A stretch of 17,935 nucleotides of DNA from JBALVT01 sp036961345 (GTDB lineage Bacteria > Pseudomonadota > Gammaproteobacteria > Pseudomonadales > Halieaceae), in the NCBI GenBank assembly GCA_036961345.1, contig JBALVT010000079.1:1-17935 (forward strand), written 5' to 3'. A program made the translations under genes and the position numbers. The notes under the pieces were generated by a model, which ran no database searches, was not told where the DNA came from, and worked only from the letters and a program-made list of their open reading frames with translations. Below are positions 1 through 8,127 of the stretch, piece after piece (position 1 is the first letter of the stretch; each line of letters opens with the position of its first letter).

Positions 1-2512
1 CTATTGATGCCGGCTCAACCAACTCGGCGATAGCAGGACTAAGAGCACTCAATTCGTCGGTTCCAAAAATTCTCTGCCTGGGAACCAGTAACCATTTCCC
101 CTGTTCCGGTTGATGTGCAGGCGGAAGTGACTCGATTACCACAGTGGCATTGTGAGCCGATGACAACAGTAGTCTGGCCCCGGCTGTGCCGCCCTTTAGC
201 GGGCCGCCAACCTCCGACTGAAATTTGTGCAGGGATTGGTTTGAATTCCAGCCCGGTGACCAAACATAGGGTAATAGAGATCCCGGCTGTGACTGGTTTA
301 AACCCTCCATGGAAAAAGCCAATGGGGACTCTTCGTCGACGGGTTGTTTCGGCTCGTGGACCGAAACGTCGGCTCGCATCGCGGTGCGGCCACTATACCG
401 ATGCGGTTGTCGCGGTATTTTCACCCCGACATTTCGAAACAGGTGGTCGGGTGCAGCTGCGGTGATGCCGGCCAGCGCGGGAATTTCCAGGGAGCACGCG
501 CGGGTGACGTCATCAAATAAGTGCAGGTTTGCGGATTCGTCTCGCTGCAGTTCCCTTACGCAGGTGAGTAGCCAGACCCAACTGGGTTTTCTTTCCGCGG
601 TTGGCTGGAAAACAGGAAAGTGACGTTGTGCCCGCCCTTCCATACTAACCAATGTACCTTCGGCTTCTGCAAAACTTGCAGCCGGTAGGGCCAGCGAACT
701 TGCGCTCAGGGTGGGATTGTCCAGGCTGTCGATGCTGATAACGTTGGCAATATTATCTAATAGCGCGATTATTTCCCGGGCCGGGGCGCGACGAAATAGA
801 TCGTTTTCCACGATGACCAGAGTATCTATCTCACCGGCGGCCGCACGATCCGACAGCGTTTTAATGCTAGGTGCTTCGGGGCCCGCCAACATCGCCTGTC
901 CCAGGCTATTCGCTTCTGCTACAGCGAGGCATAACATTGCAGCTGTACCACTGGCGCCCAGTGCATCCGCAATCTGCGCTGCCGCTTCCATCACCGCCGG
1001 GTGTGCGCAGCCTGTCCCAGAGACAATCAGAGGACGTTCGGCTAACGAGAGTTCACTGGCGATGGAATCCACCAGAGCTTGCAGTGGCTCTGGGAGTGCT
1101 TCGACTGCAGCGCCGGAAATTTTTGCTGCCACAGCGCTGCCGAGTCGAGCAATATTGGCTGGTGCCAGATGCACAGTTTGCTGGGCGACATCATCCAGGC
1201 GTGTATCTGCCACAGAGGCGATAAATAATGGGCTTAACTGATCCTGGGCCAAATTGCGTACCGCGGCATCCTGCCAGGGTTCAAGGCGTAATTCGGCAGC
1301 CAAGGTATAGGCTTTGTTACGGACACTTTGACGCAGCGCCAGTGCGATGCGGGGCGCAGTGTTGGTTATGTCCTCGCCCAATATCAGTACGGCATCTGCA
1401 GATTCGATGGTTTTTATATCGGGTATTACCGCGGTGGTTTCCTGCTGCAGCTGCAGCGCCAGATTCACCAGTGATTGTTCCGCTGTGCCGAACCCCGGGC
1501 TGTAATTTGCCTGTCCCACTAACATACGCAGTAGATAGTTGGCTTCGACCGAGGTTCTTGGCGAGCCAATTCCGGCGATTGTTCCCTCGCTACAGGCGCG
1601 CAGCATATGTTGCATTGCGCGGTGGTGATCTACCGCGTCAAAGCTGCCTTCGCTGTTGCGTATTCCCGGGTAATCAAAACGCTTGTCGCTGTTTACGAAT
1701 CCAGCACCGAAGCGGCCGCGGTCACACAGGAAATAACCGTTCACCTCGTTATTAAAGCGATTATGGACACGCTTTAGCTTGCCGTAGCGCTCACCAGGTA
1801 GCGTATTACAACCCACTGCACATCCCGTGCAGACCGATGGAGCAGACTGTAAATCCCATTTCCGGGTGTATTCCTTGACCAGCGTTTTGTCGGTAAAAAC
1901 CCCGGTGGGACATACCTCAACAAGATTGCCAGCGAACTCACTTTGCAGTACGCCTTCTTCGTGGCGGCCGAAGTACACATGGTCGTGCGCTGCCATCGCC
2001 GCTAAATCTGTGCCGCCGGCGTAGTCCCGGTAATAGCGCGTACAGCGGTAACAGGTGATACAGCGGTTCATCTCGTGATGCACCAGAGGGCCAAGATACT
2101 GGTTGCGGTGTGTATTTTTCAGGCCGCGATATTTACGATCCCGGTGGCCAACCATTACTGTCATATCCTGCAAGTGGCATTCGCCGCCTTCTGCACAGAC
2201 AGGGCAGTCGTGAGGGTGATTCAGCATCAGCGATTCAACAATCGTCTCGCGGAAGCCCTTTGCCTTGTCGCCAGACAGGGAAAATATCGCGCCATCTGTA
2301 ACGGGTGTCATGCACCCCATGACGATGCGGCCTCTTTCGTCTTCGGCGTTTTGATACTGCACCACCGCGCACTGCCTGCACGCTCCGATAGAACCCATAG
2401 CCGGGTGCCAGCAGAAGTAGGGCAAATCCAGACCCAATGACAGGCATGCTTGCAGGAGGTTGTCCCCTGCCTTTACCTCATATTCCTGACCGTCTATGTG
2501 GATGACAGGCAT
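1..2512 (-). CDS. nuoG: NADH-quinone oxidoreductase subunit G (partial, C-terminus beyond left edge)
   Basis: Largest subunit of the peripheral arm of complex I. It relays electrons from FMN through iron-sulfur clusters towards the quinone site. I translated the minus strand by hand from the ATG at 2512 and the frame stays open to position 1, giving about 837 codons; E. coli NuoG has about 908, so roughly 70 residues are missing. Cluster ligands seen: N1b Cys34, 45, 48 and 67; N5 His99 with Cys103, 106 and 112; N4 Cys151, 154, 157 and 201; N7 Cys228, 231, 235 and 263. A degenerate molybdopterin-oxidoreductase-like domain follows, and near the end comes the conserved PHRYSGRTAMRA stretch. The start codon directly follows the nuoF stop (TAAATG), so the two genes are probably translationally coupled. 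The remaining nuoH-N genes presumably lie to the left. Identification is firm. Confidence 0.97.
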   Translation of the reverse strand, partial: MPVIHIDGQEYEVKAGDNLLQACLSLGLDLPYFCWHPAMGSIGACRQCAVVQYQNAEDERGRIVMGCMTPVTDGAIFSLSGDKAKGFRETIVESLMLNHPHDCPVCAEGGECHLQDMTVMVGHRDRKYRGLKNTHRNQYLGPLVHHEMNRCITCYRCTRYYRDYAGGTDLAAMAAHDHVYFGRHEEGVLQSEFAGNLVEVCPTGVFTDKTLVKEYTRKWDLQSAPSVCTGCAVGCNTLPGERYGKLKRVHNRFNNEVNGYFLCDRGRFGAGFVNSDKRFDYPGIRNSEGSFDAVDHHRAMQHMLRACSEGTIAGIGSPRTSVEANYLLRMLVGQANYSPGFGTAEQSLVNLALQLQQETTAVIPDIKTIESADAVLILGEDITNTAPRIALALRQSVRNKAYTLAAELRLEPWQDAAVRNLAQDQLSPLFIASVADTRLDDVAQQTVHLAPANIARLGSAVAAKISGAAVEALPEPLQALVDSIASELSLAERPLIVSGTGCAHPAVMEAAAQIADALGASGTAAMLCLAVAEANSLGQAMLAGPEAPSIKTLSDRAAAGEIDTLVIVENDLFRRAPAREIIALLDNIANVISIDSLDNPTLSASSLALPAASFAEAEGTLVSMEGRAQRHFPVFQPTAERKPSWVWLLTCVRELQRDESANLHLFDDVTRACSLEIPALAGITAAAPDHLFRNVGVKIPRQPHRYSGRTAMRADVSVHEPKQPVDEESPLAFSMEGLNQSQPGSLLPYVWSPGWNSNQSLHKFQSEVGGPLKGGTAGARLLLSSAHNATVVIESLPPAHQPEQGKWLLVPRQRIFGTDELSALSPAIAELVEPASI

Positions 2513-3820
2513 TTAGTTGCTACCTCCATCACACCATGGACACTCGGCGCCGCTGATATGCCGTTCGAAGTCGCTGCGAAAATATTTGAGCCCGCTGGCA
2601 AGCGGCTCCATTGCCCCGGGTGCCAGCGCACAGTGGGTGTTCCCCATTGCGCCAATGTATTCAACCTGGCGGCCCAGAGTGATCATGTCTTCGTCCTGGC
2701 CCCGCCCTTTTTCGATATCATCCAGCACCTGTGCCGTCCAGGGTAGGCCGTCTCTGCACGGCGTACAAAAGCCGCAGGATTCTCTGGCGAAAAATTCCAC
2801 CAGATTTTTGACAAAGCCCACCGGGCAGGTTTTGTCATCGAGGATAATCATAGTGCCTGTGCCCATGCGGCTGCCGGCTTTGCCAATGGTGTCATAGTCC
2901 ATGGCCAGGTCGAGATGTTCGGTGGTCAGGAAATCGGTGGACCCACCGCCGGGTAAGAAGCCGCGCAGTTTAAAACCATCTTCCATGCCGCCGGCATGTT
3001 CCTCTATGATTTCGCGAATTGTTGTGCCCATAGGCAATTCCCAGCAACCCGGATTTTTAACTCTGCCGCTCACGCCATAGAGTTTTGTTCCGGCATCCTG
3101 GGTTAGGCCCAAAGACTGGAACCAATCGGCACCACGCTCGATAATGTGATGAATATTACAAAGAGTCTCAACGTTGTTTACGATCGTGGGGCGACCCCAC
3201 AGACCGCTCACTTGCGGAAACGGAGGTTTTGCTCGGGGGTTAGCACGCTTGCCTTCTAGGGAACTGATCAGTGCAGTTTCTTCGCCGCAAATATAACGGC
3301 CTGCGCTGGCATGTACATGCATGTCGAGGCTGTAATCGCTGCCCAAAATGTTTTTGCCCAAATAGCCTTTGGCGTAGCAGTCGGCAATTGCCTCGCGCAG
3401 CAGCTTGGAGGCCAATAAATATTCAGAGCGAATAAAGATATAGGCGATATCGGCCTGTATTGTATAGGCCGAGAGGATCATACCTTCAATTAACTGGTGA
3501 GGGTCGCACTCAAGTAACAGGCGATCTTTAAAGGTGCCTGGTTCCATTTCGTCGGCGTTGCAAATCAGATACTTGTGCCCGGGAGTGGCACCGTCCATGG
3601 GTACGAAGCTCCATTTCATGCCGGTGGGAAAACCCGCTCCGCCGCGGCCTCGCAAGTTGGAGTCTTTGATAATTTGTAAGCAGTCAGCTGGCGAGAGCTT
3701 ACCCATTGCGCTACGTAAACCCTGATAACCCCCATTCGCCTCGTAGGCTGCAAGATCTGTCGGCCGACGGTCCGCATGGACATTGCGAGTCAGCGGTTTG
3801 TCCAGCGTGTTCGGGCTCAT
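2513..3820 (-). CDS. nuoF: NADH-quinone oxidoreductase subunit F (NADH- and FMN-binding)
   Basis: Entry point of complex I: it binds NADH and FMN on the cytoplasmic side and carries the [4Fe-4S] cluster N3. The 435-residue product has the glycine-rich GRGGAGFPTG motif at residues 58-67, the NADEMEPGTFKDR block at 88-100, and GRYICGEETALI at 174-185. The N3 ligands are Cys349, Cys352 and Cys355 in SCGFCTPCR, plus Cys397. Length is close to that of E. coli NuoF (445). The start overlaps the nuoE stop by four bases (ATGA), and the stop abuts the nuoG start. The C-terminus is shorter than in E. coli and ends with a CPWC pair (Cys427/Cys430) that the E. coli protein lacks as I recall it. Confidence 0.98.
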   Translation of the reverse strand: MSPNTLDKPLTRNVHADRRPTDLAAYEANGGYQGLRSAMGKLSPADCLQIIKDSNLRGRGGAGFPTGMKWSFVPMDGATPGHKYLICNADEMEPGTFKDRLLLECDPHQLIEGMILSAYTIQADIAYIFIRSEYLLASKLLREAIADCYAKGYLGKNILGSDYSLDMHVHASAGRYICGEETALISSLEGKRANPRAKPPFPQVSGLWGRPTIVNNVETLCNIHHIIERGADWFQSLGLTQDAGTKLYGVSGRVKNPGCWELPMGTTIREIIEEHAGGMEDGFKLRGFLPGGGSTDFLTTEHLDLAMDYDTIGKAGSRMGTGTMIILDDKTCPVGFVKNLVEFFARESCGFCTPCRDGLPWTAQVLDDIEKGRGQDEDMITLGRQVEYIGAMGNTHCALAPGAMEPLASGLKYFRSDFERHISGAECPWCDGGSN

Positions 3821-4320
3821 GAGTGTGCCTCCTGAGCCGACCTGAAAATTGCTGGCAAGTCTGATGCCGTAATATTTTCGTGTAAGTCATCACCTACCAT
3901 CATCACCGGTGCTTTGTCGCAAGCTCCCAGACAGGTTACCGGTAACAGGGTGTATTGATTGTCTGTGGTGGTTTCGCCAAGCTCAATATTGAGATGATCG
4001 CTGATCTGTCGTTGCAGTTTTTCGTATCCCTTGATCCAGCAGGTGACACTGTTGCACAGCAAAATCACCTTCTCGCCAACCGGGCGCCGGAAAATCAAAT
4101 TGTAAAATGTGGCAATGCCGTCCAGTTCCTCCGCGGACATTTCCAAGTGGCGAGCAATAGCTCTGAGACTTTCATCGGATACCCACCCGCGATGTGATTG
4201 CACAATTTTTAATGCATCGATCGCGACGGCGTGACGGTAGGGGGCGTGAGCGATTTCTGCATTGATTTCGGCAAGCTCGATATCGCTCAGTACAGGAATC
4301 AGTTGATCAGTCATTGGCAT
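3817..4320 (-). CDS. nuoE: NADH-quinone oxidoreductase subunit E (2Fe-2S, thioredoxin-like)
   Basis: Complex I subunit of the NADH dehydrogenase module, carrying the off-pathway [2Fe-2S] cluster N1a. From the ATG at 4320 the product has 167 residues. The cluster ligands are Cys89 and Cys94 (LLCNSVTCWIKG) and Cys130 and Cys134 (VTCLGACDKAP). The ATG overlaps the nuoCD stop by one base (TGATG), the usual coupling arrangement. A GTG one codon upstream (4323) and an ATG two codons downstream (4314) are alternative starts. The stop overlaps the nuoF start by four bases. Size and order match the gammaproteobacterial operon. Confidence 0.97.
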   Translation of the reverse strand: MPMTDQLIPVLSDIELAEINAEIAHAPYRHAVAIDALKIVQSHRGWVSDESLRAIARHLEMSAEELDGIATFYNLIFRRPVGEKVILLCNSVTCWIKGYEKLQRQISDHLNIELGETTTDNQYTLLPVTCLGACDKAPVMMVGDDLHENITASDLPAIFRSAQEAHS

Positions 4321-6068
4321 CACCTGTCCACGTCGGCCATAACAAAATCGATACTGGCGATGATGGCAATGAGGTCTGGAATCATAAGGCCATTACTGAT
4401 CAGTGGAATTTGTTGTAGCGCGGGAAAAGAAGGTGTGCGGATGCGTGTTCTGTAGGATGTTGTGCCACCGTCGCTTACCAGGTGATAGTTGTTAAGGCCC
4501 TTGGTGGCCTCTATGGGGAACGAAGCTTCTCCGGCGGGCATTACAGGCCCCCAACTGACATTTAGAAAGTGATGAATAAGTGTTTCGATATCCTGCAGGG
4601 TCCGCTCTTTTGGCGGTGGTGTGGTGAGACGATGGTCACTCTTGTAAGCCCCTTCCGGCATATTGTCCATGCACTGCCTGATAATATGCAGACTCTGGCG
4701 AATTTCTTCAATACGCACTACTGCCCGATCATAACTATCGCCTTTGCTGCCTACCGGTACCTCAAAATCGAACTGGTCGTAGCCACCATAGGGGCGGTCC
4801 CGGCGAAGATCCCAGTCCATTCCGGTCGCGCGTAAATTTGGCCCGGTAATGCCCCAGTCGATTGCCTCAGCTGTAGTGTAGCTGCCAATATCGACGGTTC
4901 GCTGTTTAAGAATGCTGTTGTCCATCGCCATCTTTTGATAGTGGTCCAGACGAGCTGGCATGGCGTCGATGAACTCGCGCACCATAGTGTCCCAACCCTT
5001 GGGCAAATCCTGTGCTACACCGCCTATTCGAAACCACGCCGGATGCATACGCCCACCGGTTACCGCTTCCACTATGCCAAGTAGCCTTTCGCGATCGGCG
5101 AACATATAAAACACGGGAGACATTTGCCCCACGTCCTGGGCAAAGGTTCCGTAGAACACGAGGTGACTGGAAATACGGAATAACTCAGCCATCATTATGC
5201 GAATCACTTTGGCGCGATCTGGCACTTTTATGTCAGCCAGTTGCTCCACCGACATAACGTAAGCCATGTTATTCATGACCCCGCCAAGATAGTCGATGCG
5301 ATCGGTATACGGCATATAGGATGCCCAGGTTTGCCGCTCCGCCATCTTTTCCGCACCGCGGTGGTGATAGCCAATGTCCGGTACCGAGTCGACCACCACT
5401 TCGCCATCCAGCTGCAGGGCAATTCGAAACACGCCGTGCACTGAAGGGTGGTTTGGCCCCAGATTCAGGAACATGAACTCGGTGTCCTCGGTCGAACGCT
5501 TCATGCCCCAGTCTTCAGGGCGAAACAGTAGCGCTTCCTGTTCCTGGTCCTGTCTTTCGGCATCCAGACTGAAGGGCTCCATCTCGGTGGCTCTTGCAGG
5601 ATGATCTTTGCGCAGGGCGTGACCCTCCCAGGTGGGAGGCAATAGTATGCGGCGTAGATTGGGGTGGCCACTGAACTCCACGCCGTACATATCCCAGGCT
5701 TCTCGTTCATACCAGTTTGCGTTGGGCCACACGGAGACGGCTGATGGAACAACCAGGTCTGCAAGTGAAACGCTTACCTTTATTCTGAATTCTTCTACCG
5801 GGGTGAAACTCATCAGGTGGTAGACAACGGTGAAGTCTGTCGCAGCTTCAGGTTTATTCTGTCGCAGGCGTTCATCAATACCAAACAGGTCCAGCAGCAT
5901 CGGAAATGTTTGTTTTAGATGAGCGAGGACTTCCAGCAGTTTGCCGCGATCTACCCAAAGGGTTGGAACATTGTCTGCAGTGATTTGGGAATCAAACGAC
6001 TCCGCGCCAAAGCGGGCCAACAAGTCGTCCGCTGCGGTGCTGTTTTTTGTCATTTGAGCATTGAGCAT
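4320..6068 (-). CDS. nuoCD: NADH-quinone oxidoreductase fused subunit C/D
   Basis: Fusion of the 30-kDa (NuoC) and 49-kDa (NuoD) subunits. NuoD forms the quinone-reduction cavity together with NuoB. The product has 582 residues against about 600 in E. coli. The NuoC part covers roughly residues 1-190, with NANWYEREAWDMYGVEFSGHPNLRRIL as its hallmark; a linker leads into the NuoD part beginning near EDWGMKRSTEDTEFMFLNLGPNHPS. Further NuoD signatures are VPDIGYHHRGAEKM, HPAWFRIGGVAQDLPKGW and TTPPPKERTLQDIETLIHHF, and the C-terminus SIDFVMADVDR is nearly identical to that of E. coli. The fusion itself is a gammaproteobacterial trait. The ATG at 6068 lacks a good ribosome-binding site and Met6 is an alternative. 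A 59-base gap separates it from nuoB, the only real gap among these nuo genes. Confidence 0.98.
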   Translation of the reverse strand: MLNAQMTKNSTAADDLLARFGAESFDSQITADNVPTLWVDRGKLLEVLAHLKQTFPMLLDLFGIDERLRQNKPEAATDFTVVYHLMSFTPVEEFRIKVSVSLADLVVPSAVSVWPNANWYEREAWDMYGVEFSGHPNLRRILLPPTWEGHALRKDHPARATEMEPFSLDAERQDQEQEALLFRPEDWGMKRSTEDTEFMFLNLGPNHPSVHGVFRIALQLDGEVVVDSVPDIGYHHRGAEKMAERQTWASYMPYTDRIDYLGGVMNNMAYVMSVEQLADIKVPDRAKVIRIMMAELFRISSHLVFYGTFAQDVGQMSPVFYMFADRERLLGIVEAVTGGRMHPAWFRIGGVAQDLPKGWDTMVREFIDAMPARLDHYQKMAMDNSILKQRTVDIGSYTTAEAIDWGITGPNLRATGMDWDLRRDRPYGGYDQFDFEVPVGSKGDSYDRAVVRIEEIRQSLHIIRQCMDNMPEGAYKSDHRLTTPPPKERTLQDIETLIHHFLNVSWGPVMPAGEASFPIEATKGLNNYHLVSDGGTTSYRTRIRTPSFPALQQIPLISNGLMIPDLIAIIASIDFVMADVDR

Positions 6069-6127
6069 TTACGGGTCCCGGACTGGTCAAGTCTCGTGTT
6101 GTTATAGATAGACCGTTTTACTATTTG

Positions 6128-6772
6128 TTACACCTCATCCGGCGAACGAAGTTTTGTCGCCCGGTTTCTGTCGTTTTGTAATAGATCTCGCTGCGAAGGC
6201 ATATCCGCCTTAATGACCCTCTGGTCTCCGGCCACCCAACTTACCGGTCTACGTTCTTTTTCGATGGAATCCTGCAGCATGATCAGCCCCTGCATCAGAG
6301 CTTCTGGCCGCGGTGGACAGCCGGGGACATAAACGTCAACCGGAATGAACTTGTCTACGCCCTGTACAACACTGTAAATATCGTACATTCCTCCAGAGTT
6401 GGCACACGACCCCATCGATATAATCCAGCGTGGCTCCAACAGCTGGTCGTATAAGTGTTGAACCACTGGCGCCATTTTTCTAAAGACCGTTCCGGAGATA
6501 ACCATGAGGTCAGCTTGTCTGGGCGTGGCGCGAATCACCTCGGAGCCAAAGCGTGCGATGTCGTGGCGACTGGTAAATGAGGTAGCCATTTCCACGTAGC
6601 AGCAAGACAGGCCAAAATTAAAAGGCCACAACGAGTGCGCGCGGCCCCAGGCGATCAGGTCTTCCAGTTTGGCAAAGGCGACATTGCGTTTAACCTGCTC
6701 TTCTATACTTTCTCTTGCCCCTCCGGGAGAGCTGGAAATGAGGTCTTCGGGTTTACTCAGGTTCCAGTCCAT
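6128..6772 (-). CDS. nuoB: NADH-quinone oxidoreductase subunit B (cluster N2)
   Basis: Holds the terminal [4Fe-4S] cluster N2, which reduces quinone at the NuoB/NuoD interface. The product has 214 residues. The ligands are the tandem Cys57-Cys58 (GLSCCYVEM), Cys123 (SMGSCANSGG) and Cys152 (VPGCPPRPEAL). The C-terminal tail after about residue 180 is hydrophilic and variable, as in other family members. The ATG overlaps the nuoA stop by one base (TGATG), so nuoA and nuoB are probably translationally coupled. Confidence 0.98.
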   Translation of the reverse strand: MDWNLSKPEDLISSSPGGARESIEEQVKRNVAFAKLEDLIAWGRAHSLWPFNFGLSCCYVEMATSFTSRHDIARFGSEVIRATPRQADLMVISGTVFRKMAPVVQHLYDQLLEPRWIISMGSCANSGGMYDIYSVVQGVDKFIPVDVYVPGCPPRPEALMQGLIMLQDSIEKERRPVSWVAGDQRVIKADMPSQRDLLQNDRNRATKLRSPDEV

Positions 6773-7176
6773 CAGTTTTTTCCCTTATGACTAAGTCCGG
6801 TTCTAGACTTGATTCCCCAGTCGAGCGCTCCTGAACGCAGTTCGTACACTAGCGCTACTCCCAGGATAAAAATAAAGGCGCTGATGGCGGCAAAGCCACT
6901 CCAACCGAGTTCAAAAAACGCTACAGCCCAGGCAAAAATGAAAACGGTTTCGAGATCAAAGATTACAAAGAAGATGGCAATCAGATAAAACTCAGCCGAC
7001 ATATGCATTTGTGGTGTTCCCACAGAGAGCACACCCGATTCGAAAGGCATGTTGGTCGCCTTATTGGCGCGGCGCTGACCCAGTACAAATGAAAGCCCCA
7101 GCATTGTGGCTACCAGAACCAGTACCGCGATGGCGTAGACCACAAAGGGCCATAGGCTTGTACCAGCTTCGTTCAA
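6772..7176 (-). CDS. nuoA: NADH-quinone oxidoreductase subunit A
   Basis: Small membrane subunit of complex I at the junction with the peripheral arm. The 134-residue product has three hydrophobic segments, at about 10-33, 62-89 and 93-112. The conserved loop NMPFESG (Glu46) lies between helices 1 and 2. The acidic FVIFDLE stretch (Asp74 and Glu76) matches the functionally important pair in E. coli NuoA. The start is TTG at 7176: the first in-frame ATG falls inside helix 1, and a strong GGGAGG lies eight bases before the TTG. First gene of the operon, with a promoter candidate about 270 bases upstream. Confidence 0.95.
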   Translation of the reverse strand: MNEAGTSLWPFVVYAIAVLVLVATMLGLSFVLGQRRANKATNMPFESGVLSVGTPQMHMSAEFYLIAIFFVIFDLETVFIFAWAVAFFELGWSGFAAISAFIFILGVALVYELRSGALDWGIKSRTGLSHKGKN

Positions 7177-7184
7177 ATGCTGGG

Positions 7185-7190
7185 CCTCCC
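7185..7190 (-). promoter_or_regulatory. Ribosome-binding site fixing the TTG start of nuoA
   Basis: GGGAGG on the minus strand, eight bases before the TTG at 7176-7174. No ATG or GTG at a usable distance gives a full first membrane helix, so this site decides the start. Confidence 0.75.
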
Positions 7191-7318
7191 GGAAAACATT
7201 CCAATTGGCACGGAATGAAAACAGGAGAGGTGTTTGTTGGGCCGGATTTGATCACGGAGGCAGAAATCGTACAACAAAGGGGACCCTGGCAGGTCGCAAG
7301 AAGCGAACTGTCGGCAAG

Positions 7319-7381
7319 ATGGAGCTACTGTTATACCTCTTAGCATTCGAGCTCCATACTTCCCAAAGGGCCTTCATGGAG
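7319..7381 (-). promoter_or_regulatory. Alternative stem-loop segment in the nuoA leader
   Basis: Read on the minus strand, three segments occur in order: CTCCAT (7381-7376), ATGGAGCT (7357-7350) and AGCTCCAT (7326-7319). The middle one can pair with the first (6 bp, 18-base loop containing CCC/GGG) or with the third (perfect 8 bp, 23-base loop), but not both. Such an arrangement resembles a regulatory RNA switch or attenuator. No T-run follows the second hairpin, so classical intrinsic termination is not indicated. The pairing is seen directly; the regulatory role is inferred. Confidence 0.4.
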
Positions 7382-7453
7382 GTCACTTGCCCGTACTACA
7401 AACCGCTCGGGTAAGTAATCGACCTGGTACAGCTACCACTGACAACGCTTCCG

Positions 7454-7482
7454 ACTCTAGCGATGTTGAAAACCAAACGCAA
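7454..7482 (-). promoter_or_regulatory. Candidate sigma70 promoter of the nuo operon
   Basis: On the minus strand, TTGCGT (7482-7477) and TAGAGT (7459-7454) are separated by exactly 17 bases. Transcription would start near 7447, leaving a leader of about 270 bases before nuoA. Long leaders are known for nuo operons in E. coli. Judged by eye only. Confidence 0.45.
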
Positions 7483-7624
7483 GAAACTCGGAGAAATTTA
7501 CTGGAGCTGATTAAAAAATGAGCGAAATTTCGTTTTGTTTCCCGTGTTTAGAGGGCGCCGGCCTTGTTGGGCCTAATACCTGTTGTTGCTCTACACTGAT
7601 AACTTATTCGCGCCCAATCGCCTT

Positions 7625-8122
7625 ATGAAAAGACTTCACTTGCTTCGCCATGCCAAATCTGCCTGGGATGATCCCGGGCTGGACGATCGTGAGCGGGGTC
7701 TGAATAAGCGCGGCCGGCGAGACGGCCTGTTGATGGGGGCAGCTTTGTCTGAATTGCTTGAGCCCACGGCTATTTCAGTGAGTGTAGCCCGGCGTGCCCA
7801 ACATACCCTGGCGGCGCTTTGTGATGCCTGGCCTGCACTGGCGGCAATGGAGCATAGCGAAGATGAGGAGTTATATACTTTTCACTCCGATAATCTCGTA
7901 CGCTGGATCGCCCGGCAAAATAATTCCCTGAATTCCGCTTTCATTATTGGCCACAACCCGGCACTAACGGACCTTATCAATACGCTGTTGGGGCGGGTCG
8001 CCATTGCCAATCTTCCCACAGCTGGTTACGTGCAGCTCGCGTTGGATATTGACCAATGGGGTCAGCTACTGCATTGTGTGCCGAGCCTTGAGTACCATCT
8101 TTTCCCAAAACATTTAAAGTGA
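7625..8122 (+). CDS. sixA: SixA-like phosphohistidine phosphatase, histidine phosphatase superfamily
   Basis: Predicted cytoplasmic phosphatase of the histidine phosphatase superfamily; the best-known member, SixA, removes phosphate from phosphohistidine on phosphotransfer proteins. The 165-residue product begins MKRLHLLRHAKSAWDD, with the catalytic Arg8-His9 in the RHAK form typical of SixA/YjhT proteins. It also has the SVARRAQHT block (Arg56), Glu82 and the second histidine His110 in IIGHNPALTDLI. The ATG at 7625 was chosen because homologues begin at this point; an in-frame TTG at 7583 would add 14 unrelated residues. No clear ribosome-binding site was seen. The stop lies just before the M20 peptidase start, so the two genes are probably co-transcribed. 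The true substrate is unknown. Confidence 0.85.
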   Translation: MKRLHLLRHAKSAWDDPGLDDRERGLNKRGRRDGLLMGAALSELLEPTAISVSVARRAQHTLAALCDAWPALAAMEHSEDEELYTFHSDNLVRWIARQNNSLNSAFIIGHNPALTDLINTLLGRVAIANLPTAGYVQLALDIDQWGQLLHCVPSLEYHLFPKHLK

Positions 8123-8127
8123 ATTTT

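Larger units (their letters stand above)
7177..7624. other. 448-base divergent intergenic region, nuoA leader and sixA upstream
   Basis: No convincing protein gene on either strand; the open frames here are short and unrelated to known families. No tRNA was found: the conserved T-arm pattern is absent. Contents: the nuoA ribosome-binding site, a leader segment able to form alternative hairpins (7319-7381), and a sigma70-like promoter reading towards nuoA (7454-7482). The stretch nearest sixA (about 7483-7624) must hold the sixA promoter. A TACACT -10-like hexamer at 7592-7597 is the only candidate I can offer, and it lacks a good -35 box. Confidence 0.6.

Noticed and set aside
711..1755. Two overlapping plus-strand open frames of about 175 codons
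   Set aside because: They lie opposite nuoG, whose minus-strand frame translates continuously into a near-colinear match to known NuoG. Their own translations look like low-complexity antisense products.
1..2512. Suspected frameshifted or broken nuoG, because no long closed reading frame exists here
   Set aside because: Manual translation shows one uninterrupted frame from 2512 to the window edge; the gene is merely cut by the window.
7177..7624. Possible tRNA or small protein gene in the long intergenic region
   Set aside because: No T-arm consensus or cloverleaf pairing was found, and the short frames have neither ribosome-binding sites nor recognisable sequence.
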